A stretch of DNA of 64,000 bases from the NCBI GenBank assembly GCA_038049695.1, contig CP142452.1, positions 92,883,501 through 92,947,500 on the forward strand, written 5' to 3'. This document shows, piece by piece, positions 39,202 to 54,200 of the stretch. Source of the DNA: Cinnamomum chago (lineage: Eukaryota; Streptophyta; Magnoliopsida; Laurales; Lauraceae). The notes below the pieces were generated by a model. It searched no databases and was not told where the DNA came from. It was given only the letters and a program-made list of their open reading frames with translations. The position numbers and the translations under genes are program-made. Each line of letters opens with the position of its first letter. The first letter of the stretch is position 1.

Positions 39202-42200
39202 ATGCCTGTCTACAAGATCAGAGGGATCGATGTAGATTTCCCATTCGAAGCTTACGACTGCCAGATCGTTTACATGGAGAAAGTCATCAGGTCCTTACAA
39301 GAGGTCTGATGTTGTTTCACAAATTTTTTTTTTTGGTTGTATGGAATCAATCTGAAATGGATTTTGGTTTTCTGTTTGATTTAGGACTGGGTTTTGTCAT
39401 TTGTGTCTTTCTAAGGGGATGGGACATTTGGGCTGGGTAGGGTTTGGAACTGCAGTAAAGTCAATGATGATGATGATCATCAGAACCTTATTCCATCGAC
39501 CTTGGTCGGTTGGTTTTGTGGGTTCTATTTTTTCTACTCATCTTTTTCAGTATCAACATAATCCATTCATGTTTTTCTTCCTCACTAAAGTTGAGTTCTT
39601 TTACTCATTGACATAGTTTCTTTGTTACTTGAAAAAAATACAGGGGCTGTTTCTGGTCTTCTGTTAAGTGCACAGATCATTTCACATGACATTGTGGATG
39701 TAAAACGCGATATGAGGACTAGTTCTTAGATTTCTCATATGAAGTTTTTTCAAAGACACCACAAATACTTTTTTTTTTGTTTCATTTAATTTGATTCCCT
39801 TTAGGCATTTAGATTTAGATACGTCAATGAATTGTCGTCTCGTTTTATATCTAATATGTTTTGGCTTATTATTTGGTTTATTCTTTTGCCATAGGTTTTT
39901 TTTTTTTTTTTGATAAAACTTCTTTGTCTGATGTTCTTATAACAAAAAAATGATGATTTTTTTTTTTTAATGTTCTATGGTGTTAGAGATGTAATGCTTT
40001 ATTGGAGAGTCCTACTGGGACAGGGAAGACTCTGTGTCTGCTTTGCGCCACATTGGCCTGGAGAAAGAGTTTAGGTGATTTCTCAACTGGGTCAACTCAA
40101 GGGAAGGGACAGGATCTCGGAAGTGAAAATTTCGAAATGTCACAAGAAGAGGGTGCAGGGAGAAATCTCCCTACCATTATATACACATCACGCACTCACA
40201 GCCAGTTACAGCAAGTAATAAAAGAACTGAAAGCAAGCAATTACAGGTTAGACCTTATTACTTCATTTTCTGTTATTTAGACGCATAACAGTGACTATTT
40301 AGATAAGAAAGTGCAAATAACACTGAAAACTTGCAAGGAAACATTGGCCCTTTGAGTCTTTCGACTAAACAAACAGTTGGGGATATAGCCACACGTTGAA
40401 AGTGCTATAACCTCGAATAACGCTTATACACCTGCTGTTCCTCATCACTTGGAATAAGATTTCTTTAATCATGCTAGATATATCTGTATATATAAATAAA
40501 AGGAGTATTTGGATAATGAGTTGCTTGTAATATACTTTAATCAGATTTATCTTGGCTTGCAATGCAGTCGCTAGAATTACTCATTTTTCTTGAAGTATGA
40601 TTATCCAGTGGAGCACTTGGTCTAGCTCTCAAGTTTCCAAAGAGATACAACGTGGATAAGGCTACTTTATCTTATCCTCTCTTGTCCCTCTTATGTTTGG
40701 TCTCCATTGTTTGAAGAGAGTTGCAGTTTCAAGCTGAAAGAATAAGAGAAGGAGAGAAAGAGGGAAAAATTAGAAGGAAGAAGAAGAAAAGGGAATAGGA
40801 GAGAAAAAAGAGAGTTATCTAGAAATTTGGGGCTGATCTTTCGATATAGTGGTGGGCGACTGGTCTTGTGTATCATTATCATTATCAAAGCCTTGTCTCA
40901 ACTATGTTGGGGTCGGCTACATGAATTCTATCTCTCTATTCCAATCTATTCCGAGCCAAATCCTCATATGAGTTGCACTTTTTCATATATATTTTTATTA
41001 CCTCCATCCACGTTCTCTTTGGCCTACCCCTTTCCCTTGGTAGGCCATCAACCGGCGTAGCCTAACTTTTCCTTACCATCCTTTGTTAGACATGCCCGAA
41101 CCATCTCAATCGGGTTTTTTTTTTTTTTAAATTTTATTCCCCTATTGATGCTATTCCTAAATGCTCTTAAAACGTAAAAGTGCATATTTTAATTTTATCA
41201 TTCCTAGTTTTACCACGCATCCACGTCAGTACTCTAATATTTGCTACATCATTTTGTGCATATGTTGCTTCTTGATTGGCCAACATTTTGCTCCATTGGT
41301 CATAGCTGGTCAAATCGTTGTCCTTTAAAAAAATCCCTTCAATCTTGTTGGTATTTGTCAGTCACAAAGTACTCAAGAAGCAAGTCTTAACTTCAACCGT
41401 CCCGCTTTTATCTTTTGTTCAACATCTTTATCAATCTCCCCATCCTTACTAATTATCGAGCCAAGGTAACGAAAATAGTCTCTTTGTGGTATCTCATGGG
41501 CTTCAATTCCTAGAGTAGTTTCAGTTCTTGTACATGCCCACCTAAGTTGCAATCCTAATTCCGTCTTTGTAAGACTAAATCTTTGTAAGACTAAATCCTT
41601 TGGATTTTAAGTCTCTCGTCATTTCTCGAGTTTTGCATTCACACCGTCTCTTGATCAATATGACAGTGACCCATCTTCATTGCAGTGAAATTTGTCCAAG
41701 GAAAAATTATGGGCATTTATTCTAAGGGACTTAGATCTCAAATAAGTGGGCCCCATTGTGGAGACTAGAAAAATTCCCACTTTTTTTAATTTTTTACCGT
41801 GCCCTCCCGTAACCATTCAAACAAAGAAAAAGAAATGTACCCTCCTGCAAGAGGCCACTTATAAAAAAAAAACCTCAAAAATAATGCACACCATTGAATT
41901 GCTGTTAACAAAATTTCCTATATTAGGATATGATCCCACTTTCAGATTGATCACTAGAAATTAGGAAAATTCAAGTGGTTTATATTAATCAACCTAACAA
42001 TGAACCTAAGGAATATTTGAACTTTTCTAAATTATTTTTTAACTTGTACCTCTGTACTAAGTGCTTGCTTATGAAAATTTTAAACCACCCAGATAAACGC
42101 CCCATCTTGAATGGGGTTCCTCAAAAAATTTACTCATTTTGAAGCCAGCCTACTAACGGATTGATCCCTTAATAAAATATTAAGAAAAACACTGTAGTGG

Positions 42201-45200
42201 TCAATCTGACTTTGGCCCCATGTCCTTGGAGTTCGGACTTCTATGTTACTTGTATCCTTATTATAGCACCCACTTATAAAAAAATTAACCACTCAAAATA
42301 AATTAACCGCAAGCTGAATCAATTCTACTCTAAGTAGGAGTTGGGTCCACTGTCACATCACTTGTAAGTTGTGAATAAATATTGAGAAAAAAAATCAATT
42401 GTTTCATAGTTGCTAATCCAAAAGTGGGCACATTCCTATTAGAATGAAATGGACTCTTTTCAACTATCCATCTAATGTTATTAGATGGATAACAAGCACA
42501 ATGTATCTAATAGGCCAATGATTCTAATCACATGGCATGGTCAATTTGATTGTGGGTGCTACTCTTTTTGGAGTGAATTTTTTCACAAAGGCTGATATTG
42601 AGGGCGGTGGTTTTGAAATTATCGGTCCCAAGCCATAGATAAAGGAGGGAGGGTTGTGTTAGTTAGGTTGACAGCCAGCATAAAACTTTTGTCACAACTT
42701 TAACATGAATCTTGAGAAAGTAGGAATGAAGAAATAGAATTCATATAGCTGACCCCAACATAGTTAGGACAAGGCTTTGATGATGATGATAATGAGTTGC
42801 TTTGAGTCATTGATTTTAGGTTTTTTTTTCCCTTTCACTGTTATAATTGTGAATAAGAGTGCAGTTTTTTTCCAGATCCAGATTGTGTTTTAGCTGCTGG
42901 AATCTAATTTATTACATCACTCTACATCTATAGTTGCTCACTTTATGGTTTCACCTTTCTAATGTAATTAGATGTGGATCCCATTCAATTATTCTTTCTA
43001 TGGTATGTTTATTGGTGGAGCACTAACTGTAAATTGACGATTGGTGCTTTATTATTATTGCGCTTTTTGCTGAATCTATTTGTTTAATTTTGAGTACTGT
43101 TTCTATAATTTGCAGGCCCAAGATGGTAATATTAGGTTCTCGTGAACAAATGTGCATTCATGATGAAGTACGGATTCTTCGTGGAAGTGCACAAAACAAT
43201 GCTTGCCATTACGTTCGCAAGAAGCGCTCTTGCTTCCATCATACTCGTGTTTCTGGTATTTGACTGCTGTTGTTGCTTGATGTGATCAGCTTACTTTATT
43301 TTTTTTACAAATCTACTTTCTGATTAGGAAAACTGTAGTTTGTGCTGCTTAAAATTGGTGAATATTTTAAAGGTAGCAGTCAACTTCAACTACACAGCAA
43401 TTTGCAATGTATCTTGTTTTATTTAGGTCATTTTCAAAGGGCAATGTGGGACATAGTTAGATTTTGTTTTACTTGTTGAATGTGGACAGATGCCCTTGTC
43501 TGAAGGGTTTTGGTGCCTCGATTGCTTTAGGAAATATTTGGTAAATCTTATCACTGAGTCTGGTTGGATGATTAATTGTTTATACCTATGTGTCGTAAGA
43601 TGTGTTGGAGAATGTGTTCAGCCTTCCTACTTAGCTAGATTTACTAAGGAAGTAAAGGCATGAATGGATAATATGACCGAGGTTAGAAGTAGAATATTCG
43701 AAGACATGGAAGTGGAAGTCATTAGGGTGGATGCAAGTCATCCAACCCTAGTTTAGTGTGAAGGTATGAGAAAGAAGCTAACAGCTTGAGAAATGATTCA
43801 TGGGGTCATGGTTAAAGTTTCTATGAGAGAAAGACTTGGGTCTCATTGGCTGGAGGAAGTAATATAAAAAGTGCAGGAATGGTTAATGTCATGGTGGATT
43901 GTCTTGCAAAAGGAGTTTTTCATTCTTCAACTTTTGACGTACAGTTTCCATTTTGTTTTTAGCCCTTTTTTGTAAAGGAGTTTGTTGTTCTTGGGCTTGG
44001 ATGTTTTTGGCTTAGTCCTTCTTTGGTGTTTTCTCGTTGCGTAATACAATTTACCGTAATAAAAAAAAAAAAGATGTATAGCGATAGGAGGGTGGTACCA
44101 AATGAGGCATCCATAGGTTGAGATGAATGGTGATAACATTGTTAAAGTATTTGAATAAAACTTCCTCATCATAATCTATTGCATCCTTTTCCCCTTTACC
44201 TTAATTAGATTTTTATAACCGTTTCATGTATTAAAAAATAAGGAAGTGTTAATGAGTTTTGACCTTTAATATTTAGTTTTGGTTCATGGGGGTTGAATGT
44301 GCCGAAACTGTTCGGCGTAGTTCCATTGATTGAACCTAACAGCTGAGTCTAAAATTTGATAAAGATTTTGTACCTGTCGGCTGTCCATTCTTGTTTAGCC
44401 AAATAGGCCGAAGCAGTTAGATTTCAACCAGAAAGGAAAATAATGCAGTCTTTGTTTTCCAATATATATATATATTAATGAAATGAAATGGCTCTTCGTT
44501 TTATGCTGGTGTACTAATTTGCCTCTTTCTAGTGTAATGAGTATGTGAATGTGTTTATTTTATGTTATTGTAGGCTATGACATTGGTTGTGGGAGTTGGG
44601 AACTGAGAATGGATGTCATAAATTTCACATTTTCATGCAGAAACACGGCTTATAAATTATTTATTACCACGTAGAAATAAAATATTTTATTTCAGATTTA
44701 ATATATTGAATTACAAGTTTATAATGTGTTAAATTTCATTTTTTTACTATTTTCATTTTTTTAGTTATATAGATATTCAGAATCTTTAAACTTTACCAAA
44801 AATGGAACTCCGAAATGAAACACCGTAATGCTGAACTGGTAAAATGTTTCAGTTCATTGTGAAACCGAAATGGGAGAGACACGAAATGTAATATCGTGAC
44901 AACTAACATCTTAACAGAGCAGACAGGTTTCTGAACTTGTGATTTAGTCATATTACTTTGTTGCTCTAAAACAAATGGTGTTTTGACTGATAAAAAAATT
45001 GTGTCTTTGTTTTAGACTTGTGTTGATCTAGAGAGCTCAAGTTTTGGTGGCATATTTAATTATACTAATTTAGAACCACGAGATGTAAATGTTATAGGTT
45101 ATTGATTGGTTCCAACGATCTCCTATGTGAGGTTAGTTGTTGCACCTATCAACCAACCTGTTGTAACCTCCTCCTTTGTCTTGAGAATCAGTAGTTACAT

Positions 45201-48200
45201 TGGCGGAGTTGAGAGATGGCTTAAGTGCAAAAATTGAGAGATGGTGAGAGGCTTTAGAATCCAAGGTACGAAGAGAGTATATGAATTACAATTTACAACT
45301 TAGTGGGGATGTGCAAAGAGATTTAACTCCTATGAGAATTGGAGATCAAGAGGCACTACAAAGAGATCCTCTCGATACCTTGGTTTTATAATTAGCAAGG
45401 ATGGAGAGATTGAGGAGGTTGTTGTACACAAGATAAGAGTTGGATGGTTGAAATGGAGATTAGCTTTTGGAGTGCTTATGATAATGCTGAGATGGATGTG
45501 TGGTAAAACTAGGAAAGATAAATATAAGATTTGAGCTTATTTGTTGTATTTAGGGTTAACATTAATAGGTGATAAATCAAGAGAGACATCATTTCAGATG
45601 GTTTGGAGCTTAGTACCTGGAACCGCCCCTTAGCCTTCTCAATCCTGCTCCGAAAATGCAGATCGGTGTTTTCGGAGCGGAACCGTCCTTGGAGCGCGGT
45701 TATCATCTTCCTAGTGTGCTTTGTATGACAAAGAAAGTCTCAAAATGGGTTGATGTCATGTGTTGGGTTACCTTGTAGGTTTTTTGTCGGAAGCTAACAG
45801 TTCTCACTTACACGAATTTTTTGTAATTCTGGAAAATCTCGTTAGACTGAATTTTAAAAAAATTGCATTTTATTCTGTATAAACCTAAAAATCTTTTTGG
45901 ATGCCCTATGATTTTTTTGTGTGTGCATTTTTTTTTTGGCAGATTACATAAAGAAGAATCCTGAACTTGGAAATGAACCTTTTGACATAGAAGACTTGGT
46001 CGATATTGGAAGAAAGAAGGGCCCGTATGTTTCTTGATACCTCCTTCTCTTTATTATGAGTTCATAGAAAGGCTAGGTTGCTCCTACAAGTGCACTTTTG
46101 GCTTCTATACTTCATAGCCATTTTGACTTCTTTAATTTTTTTCTTAAAGATCCTTGGAGGAACTTTTACTGAAAATGAACATGTGTTGCAGATGCCCGTA
46201 TTATGTATCACGTGAGCTTCACAAGTTGGTTGACATTTTATTTGCTCCATACAACTATCTTATTGATCCAGGGAACCGGCGATCTCTTACTGGTATTCAG
46301 TGGGATAACACTGTACTTATATTTGATGAAGCTCACAACTTGGTAAATGAACAAGGTTTCCTCTTGTTGTTTGCATTTATTGGTGTTAACATTTGAGTGT
46401 ATTATATTTGATGAAGCTCACAACTTGGTATCCTTTTTCTTTCTCTTTTTTTTGGGAATTTTATGATTTATAATTCAATTTGTATTTTTCAAATTTATTT
46501 ATCCTACATGATTTACATTGGTTGATATGAATAATTATGGGAATAATGACTGAAGCCTGTGTTTTGATTCACATTTTTTTTATTATTTACGATTTAGATA
46601 AAAAAAGTATTTGTAGTTTTTGTTTTTGCTACCTTTTGCTGTTTCTCCCGTTGCCTTTCTTTCTTTGTTCTTGAGTGCATTAATATTCTGCTTTTATTCT
46701 AAGTTATTACTTCTCTCTGTACCTCTTGTTGTGTATCTTCGCTTTTATATAGTGTTTAATGAGTATATCCCTTGCCCTCGATTATGAGATTGCAAATTGA
46801 TTACACCCTTAATTGTCCTAATTACATGCGAGTCTAATATATCACTGGCTATAGAGAGCATGCAGGATATCATAGAGGTTCAGTCTCTTGCATGATGTTC
46901 CAATGTTTTCTCCTTTATTATCATGGTAATTCTCAGGACTATGATGCTTTCAAAAATGGGTATTAAATGGGTGAATTATGAATATTTTTTAGTATTTCTA
47001 ATTGATTCTTCTTATCATTTTACAAACATTAGAAAATTCATACCAATTTTTTATTTGATTTGGTTAAGCCCTATTGCAATTTAATATCTGTTATATATAT
47101 ATATATATATATATATGGAATAATTGAACTATAGTTCAGTATTGCTGATGTTATTTTTCTGCTTTTCAAATTCAATTCGAGTTTATTTGTAACTGGTGTA
47201 TGAAAATCTCCCTTTATAAAGGTGGTGGAGCTATTTCAGTTATGGAAAAAATGATAGTTCTGTTTCTTGACATTTTTCACTGAAACTGGTACGAACTGTA
47301 CCCTTTATTTTCTCTTACTGATGGCCTCCCCATGATTGCCATTTTAATTTGTTTAATCAATGTTTTACTGTCAATGAGTAATTTTGTGGTGGCATACATT
47401 TCTTTATAGAATTTAGGGGAGTTTTTTTTTTTTTTTTTGTTTTTCATTTTTTTGCTATGTTAAATATTTCTAATGGAATATTGTGAATGTTATTAATGCA
47501 GGAAAGTATGTGTGCAGATGCAGCATCATTTGACTTGCTTTCTGGTCATCTGAGTGCCTGCATTTCTGAAGTAAAACAATGTGTTGACCTTTCTCTTGAA
47601 AGAAGGGCAATTGAAAAATCAGATGATAAATCCCTTGACCCAGACAATTTTGCAATTCTTAGAGGTACTTAAATTGATATAGACTATCCCTCTTTGGTAG
47701 TAATTACTTTCCTTGGATTTTGTTTGGAGATTTTCAAAATTTATGGGTTTTCTTTGGGTATCATTGGCAATTCTTTGAGGAGAAAACACAATTGACATAG
47801 CAATAGGAAGGACTTGGTATCCTGTCCTGGGTGAGATGTTTTTTCTCCTGTTTTTTAAGAGAAATTGCACCATTTTGAGAACATACCATGATTTTTATTT
47901 CATGATATCATGAGAATATTGTCACCGAAGCAACAGATAAGCTAACTGAGCAAGGGTTGGTGATAGATAATGTGCATGTTGGTTATTTGGTTTCTCTTCT
48001 CTTTGATATATTTATTTATTTTTATTTCTTGGGCAAGCATAAGGTCCATACGCACCTTGCTGTGGGGCCCACATGGGGTTGGATCCGGGGAGATTTGAAG
48101 ATCTGGGTGGGGCCTACCGGTGTATGGTGTTGGAGGCTTATGTGATCATCCTAACCCCTTGATTAAAGGCCCACAATTTTTCGGTCGATCCAATGGTCTT

Positions 48201-51200
48201 GTCCATTCGGATGGGTGTAAACCCAGGGGTCCAGTGACTATTGGGGCAGGTGTGTATGTGTTGTGACCATTTAGATGGACCATCAGGTGGGGGCCATTAT
48301 GAGGTGGGCATGGGTGTGGACCAAAAAATGGTCCTCACTTGATAACTCACCTATATATATATAGTGCTTTGTGTGCACATATTTTTTTTTTTGATCGGTA
48401 ACAGTAAATTTATTTAAAAAATAAAGAAGTACAACTCAGCTTAAAAAGACAAAAACATGCCCACAATTTTTCGGTCGATCCAATGGTCTTGTCCATTCGG
48501 ATGGGTGTAAACCCAGGGGTCCAGTGACTATTGGGGCAGGTGTGTATGTGTTGTGACCATTTAGATGGACCAGCAGGTGGGGGCCATTATGAGGTGGGCA
48601 TGGGTGTGGACCAAAAAATGGTCCTCACTTGATAACTCACCTATATATATAGTGCTTTGTGTGCACATATTTTTTTTTTTGATCGGTAACAGTAAATTTA
48701 TTTAAAAAATAACGAAGTACAACTCAGCTTAAAAAGACAAAAACACCATCCATAGTGGAACTGGTACGAGAGAAATGAACCGGCCACACTACATTATAGA
48801 GGCGCTTGAATCACTAGATCTATGAATCCCTTGCTTAGCTAAACAGTTTGCCATCCTGTTTGCTGATCTACTAATGTGTTGAAACGTAACCTGCAAGTCA
48901 GAAATTAGATGACTAATTTCATTGAAGAGAAATTGCATTTTCCATGGCTCATTCAAAGATTTCACCTAAGAAATAGCATTAGCCGAATCACTCTCCACAA
49001 TGAGATAATGATGAAATGAGGTATGAAAAATACGAAGAGCTTCTAGGATTGCCAGAACTTCCGCTTCATTAGATTCTTTGATCCCCATATGTTTGGAGAA
49101 CATAAACAAAACTTCCCCCTTAGGGCCTGTTTGTTGATCCACTTGTAAAATAAAGGCAAAGTAAAGCCTCCATTTCCTAGACATGAAAAGACCCATGGGT
49201 CATATCAAAAGTACACAAATTCAATACACTCCCCTACTTAAAAAAAAAGTCAAAAAGCAACTCTTCAAACCACCATTAACATTGAATTGTAAGACTCCGC
49301 ATGGTGGAGAACACCAAGATACTATCTTCTTCTTCTTTAATGCATCTGTCTGCAAACAAGTTCCCCAATTTTGCAAAATGTCATCTATCTTAATTTCTGA
49401 AAGTTTTTTTTTGTAGCACAGGTGCATTTAGTGATGTTCAATAGCACAACTGGAATTAGATCCTCCCGAGATGATTATTTCCTGTTGAAAATTCTATCAT
49501 TGCTCTCTTTCCAAATTGACTAAAGAATGGAAAAAAGGAATAATCCTCCATAAGATTGTACCATTTCCACCCATTTGGGCCCTCCAATCTTCAAACACCA
49601 TTGGTAATGAACCTGGAAAATACCGAGTCACTTCACCTTGTTTGAGAAAAAACCCCCAAATAGATGAAGCGACCCCACAATGAATGAAGAAATGATCTAC
49701 CGATTCCATCTCCCTCCCACAAAGGCAACACATAAAAGAAATAGTATCAGACACCAGCCCCCTTCTTCTTAGAATATCTGCTGTCAAGATTTTGCCCAAC
49801 ATTGCCAACCAGAAAAATGCCTCCACTCTAGGTGGAACAAGGCCCTACCACACTGCTGCACAAGGAGATGATATTGCATCTAAAGGATCAATCACTTCAG
49901 CCCTGTTCGCTTTGTGTGCTTATTCACGGTACCCATCTCATAAGTTGTATTGGTTTTCTGTATTCTTTTCTCATCAATGAATTTTAGTTACTGTTAAAAG
50001 GATATTATGGAGATATCACAATATCTATTTAATTTATTTTGAGACTTGTGAAATCGAATGTTATTTTTAAAATGACAGTGGGATGTTTTTTTCCTGTGGA
50101 TAAAAGAGTACAAATATAAGTGCGAGAAGTTCTGCAACAAATTATAGAAGCAATATTTGAAACGCTTATTGGTTTTATCAAATTTGCGGAGTTCTTATAT
50201 AAAACTCATGCTCATAGACTCAGAATCACTTTATTTGTGTGTATGGATTATTTTCGTGAATTGAAGATTCAGGTCGTTCTTTCTTGGAGATTTTTCCATT
50301 AATAAATTGATATGTATATTTCTTTAGTAATATTGCAATCATGCAGCTCTTCTGCTGAAACTTGAGAAGCGGGTTGCTGACGTGCCCATCGAATCAAAAG
50401 AATTAGGCTTTACGCAACCAGGACCTTATATTTACGAACTACTTGCTGACCTAAACATTACGCATGCCACAGCAAAAATGCTTATTGATACGATTGACCA
50501 AGCTGCATTGCTTCTTGAGGATGGTATGCTTCAAACTGCTACTGCCTTGTAGATCCTTTTTACTTGTACACTCTGGGGTTTACTCAGGTGTAACTTCATC
50601 ATCTTATTAAACATGTGAGCAGGTTAAATCATGTCATGTATGCCTGCCTCAAATAAAACAGGAGTCTTACTAAACATAAATTGATTATATAACTACGACT
50701 CCGGTAGAGTCATAACCATGAATTGATTAAGAGGAATGATGCAGAATATTGACTAGAATTTCTTGTTTTGTTAACCACAGTCGAGGCTGGAAATAGGTCA
50801 AGCAAGATTAAAGGCACTGTTTGCAGGCTGGAAAGTGTGAAGGACATTCTTAAGATTATCTTCAAAGATGGTGATAAATCTCATTCTAAATTCTATCGTG
50901 TAAGTTTGGGGATCCTTTTAGTCGATAAATAAATGAAGCTATTGGTGAGGTTGCTTGAGAGTTTGGATTTTGTTGTAGGTGGTATGGTGCAGCGCCTTGG
51001 TTATACACATGGGTGGGGACCACATTTCAAAAATTCAAATGATCTCATCCCTAACTTCTATTGTGGTGATCAGATATAAAATATTATTCAAATCAATAAA
51101 ATGGACACTGTTGGATGGACTAAACATTGCACACGTGATTCAACTTGCTTTACTTATTCTCTGTTTCCCTGATGGAAAGGGAAGAGGCCTCATTTGAAAA

Positions 51201-54200
51201 TCCAGCGGTCAATCTAAGGGTTGGCCCACTGAGATGAACTTTGAATATTTACATACAAAGGATGTAATGAGTGTTAGGAATGATAATCGGTTTGGATTTT
51301 TGAAATGTGGGCCCCATCCATTTGTATAACCAGGGCGCTGCACCATACCACAATGCAGCGACACTGCATTGTAGATCTGCCCTTTGTTGTAATCTGTTTT
51401 GCCTCCTTACTGCATATGAATGCGTGATGCTATTACTGATGAACTGTTTATTTAGGTTCATGTGCAAGAATCCCAAGGGAATTCCACTGGAGTTTTTAAA
51501 GGTACTGGGTGACATTAATGTAATATTAGGTTCTGTATTTTACACTAGCTACTTGTGATGATGCAATTGCTATGGACAATGATGTTTAGTGTATGAGATT
51601 CCCAATCTTTTACATCATGTGTTTGTATGTTTAATTTCATATATCATGTCTCTGTTGCATTTTGATGTAACTATAAAAGAGATCAAACATACCATTTTAT
51701 TTTTAATTTTTAGTTTTATCATGTGTAATATTATCCTTGTTCCTTTATTTTTGAATGGTAACACAATTTTATCAGAAGTAAACCATCATAAGAGACATGT
51801 TGAGAACCTACAAAAGGAAAGGGAAAGCAAGGAAAAGTAAAAAAAAAAAAACAATTAAAAAAAACCAAGACAGCCACCCACTCCTGAGAAGAGAAAGTCT
51901 CAATAATCAAGTTATGTTTCCCCACACCAAATATTATCCTTATTCTGGATGAATCAGACTGAGGGTGTCATGGTTTAATTCTTTCTGGATGCTCATATGT
52001 TAAATTGGTGTGAGTTATTTTTAATAAATCAGACTTAAGAGTTATTTGTGCTCCTTTTTGGTAATTTGGATTAAGGGTCAGTACTTGTGCAGATGATCCT
52101 AGATAGATGGGATAAGGCTTCAATGATGACGATGAAGATGGCAAAGATGGTTGCAATCAACTTGTGCAGATGATGTTTGGTATTCCAAACAGAAACTATG
52201 GTGTTGCCACTTGTGCTTGTAGCAGGTTGCAGTGCAAATAAGATTCTTTCATCAGATTTGTAAAGTCGTAGGGGAAATTGATTGTCTGACAATCTTCTAT
52301 AGAGTAAATATATACCACAATTAGAGATTGATGACACGCAGTTACCATTTCTTATTAATTATCTCAAAATAATTGCCTTGGATATTAGATGCGAAAATTT
52401 GATTTCTTTTTTTAACTTTCTGCTGCTGTAGTGGGTGTGTATTCCTTTATCCTGGTGACCTTTGTTTGCTAATATGCTAAATTCACAAGTAACTTCCATA
52501 GGGTGATGGATCACAGAATCAATTAATATACAGATATTTGATTTTGAGTGATGCAGGTATTTCAGATTTCTTGGAAATCACACTTGGTGCAATGTGTTTT
52601 CCAACTGCATAACAGAATGAGGCTGTTTGCATTTCTATGATCGTTGCTCCGAAATTGTTATTATGTTTTGTTAATATGAATTCCAGGATGGGGCAAGTTT
52701 ATGCTTGCAACTTGGGACACATGACTACAGTTAACTACTCGAGAAATTATAACAATATTTCTCATGAGAACATTTACATCTTATTATCATTATTATTGAT
52801 GAATTTCTTGGAAAGTGAGGAATGCCTTTGATTTTTGTAGGTAAGGCGTCAAGAACACTCAGCTGGTGGTGTTTCAACCCAGGAATTGCAATGGAAGAAT
52901 TTGCCAAATTGGGTGTCAGATCTATCATTTTGACGTCTGGAACATTATCCCCCCTTGACTCATTTGCTCTGGAACTGAAATTGTATATAAAACTTTTTCT
53001 TTCCTGCTATTTGTTCATTGTTTTTGTTAACAGCTTTAATCTTTGCTGATTAGGAATTTGTTACTTGTCACCTCAGAGAGTTTCCAGTTCGGTTAGAAAA
53101 TCCCCATGTTATATCATCTAATCAAGTCTGGGTTGGAGTGGTACCTACTGGTCCCTCTGGTTGCTGTTTCAATTCCTCCTATCGGAATCGTGATTCTCAT
53201 GAATACAAGCAAGAGCTTGGTAATGCTATTGGTATGTCTAATTGCTTGAGAAGGGCTTATTTTTAAGAAGCTTATTTCTTTTAATGAGCTAATTGCCGCT
53301 GAAATTGTGATGGTGCAGTAAACTTTGCTCGAATTGTACCAGATGGGCTACTTGTTTTCTTTCCATCTTACTACCTTATGGACCAGTGTATTGATAGCTG
53401 GAAGAGTATGGTAAGTTAATCATCTTAAAAAAAGACTCGCAAATTTGTAATCATCTTTGAGCAAATTACTCAGCATCTTTTATAGGGCAACTCAAGCTCA
53501 ACAAATCCGAGCACCATCTGGGAGAGAATTTGCAAGCATAAGCAACCTGTTGTGGAGCCCAAACAGTCTGCACTTTTCTCATATGCAATTGAGGTGAATA
53601 GAATTCATTAAGATTCTTCCTTGTTTCTTTGAAGTTTGCTTTTTTCATTGTGCTCTGGCCATAATTTGTTTCTTTTGCAGGACTTCAAAACAAAATTGAG
53701 TGATACATCTGCTTCTGGTGCAATTTTTTTGGCTGTGTGTCGGGGGAAGGTACGATTTTATTTTAGAAATTCTCAGCATTCTTATCTGGCCTTATTGTCA
53801 TTATCATTTGAAATGTGATTGAAGAGAACTATCTGTGTTGAAGTTATTGCAAAATAATACACATGCACATTTTTTAAATTAGATGCCTGATGCAGTACTA
53901 GCGAATCACACCATAATAAGATGCAGGTCTCTTTGTGGACCTACTTGGGACCATGACCAATCACGGTGGGGGTAAGGGATGATAAAGTCTTATTGTGGAT
54001 AAGTTTTGGCTCTAATTGGATGATAATACTGTTCAAGTGCCTTGAGTATATATATATATATATATGTATATATGGGAGATGCTCCTATAAGAGCATCTCT
54101 CACCTTACTATGAGAGATAAGGTGGGGGCCCTCACATCAATATCCAATGCTAACAACTTAAATGTGAGGGCCCCCACTCTATCTCTCATAGTAAGGTGAG

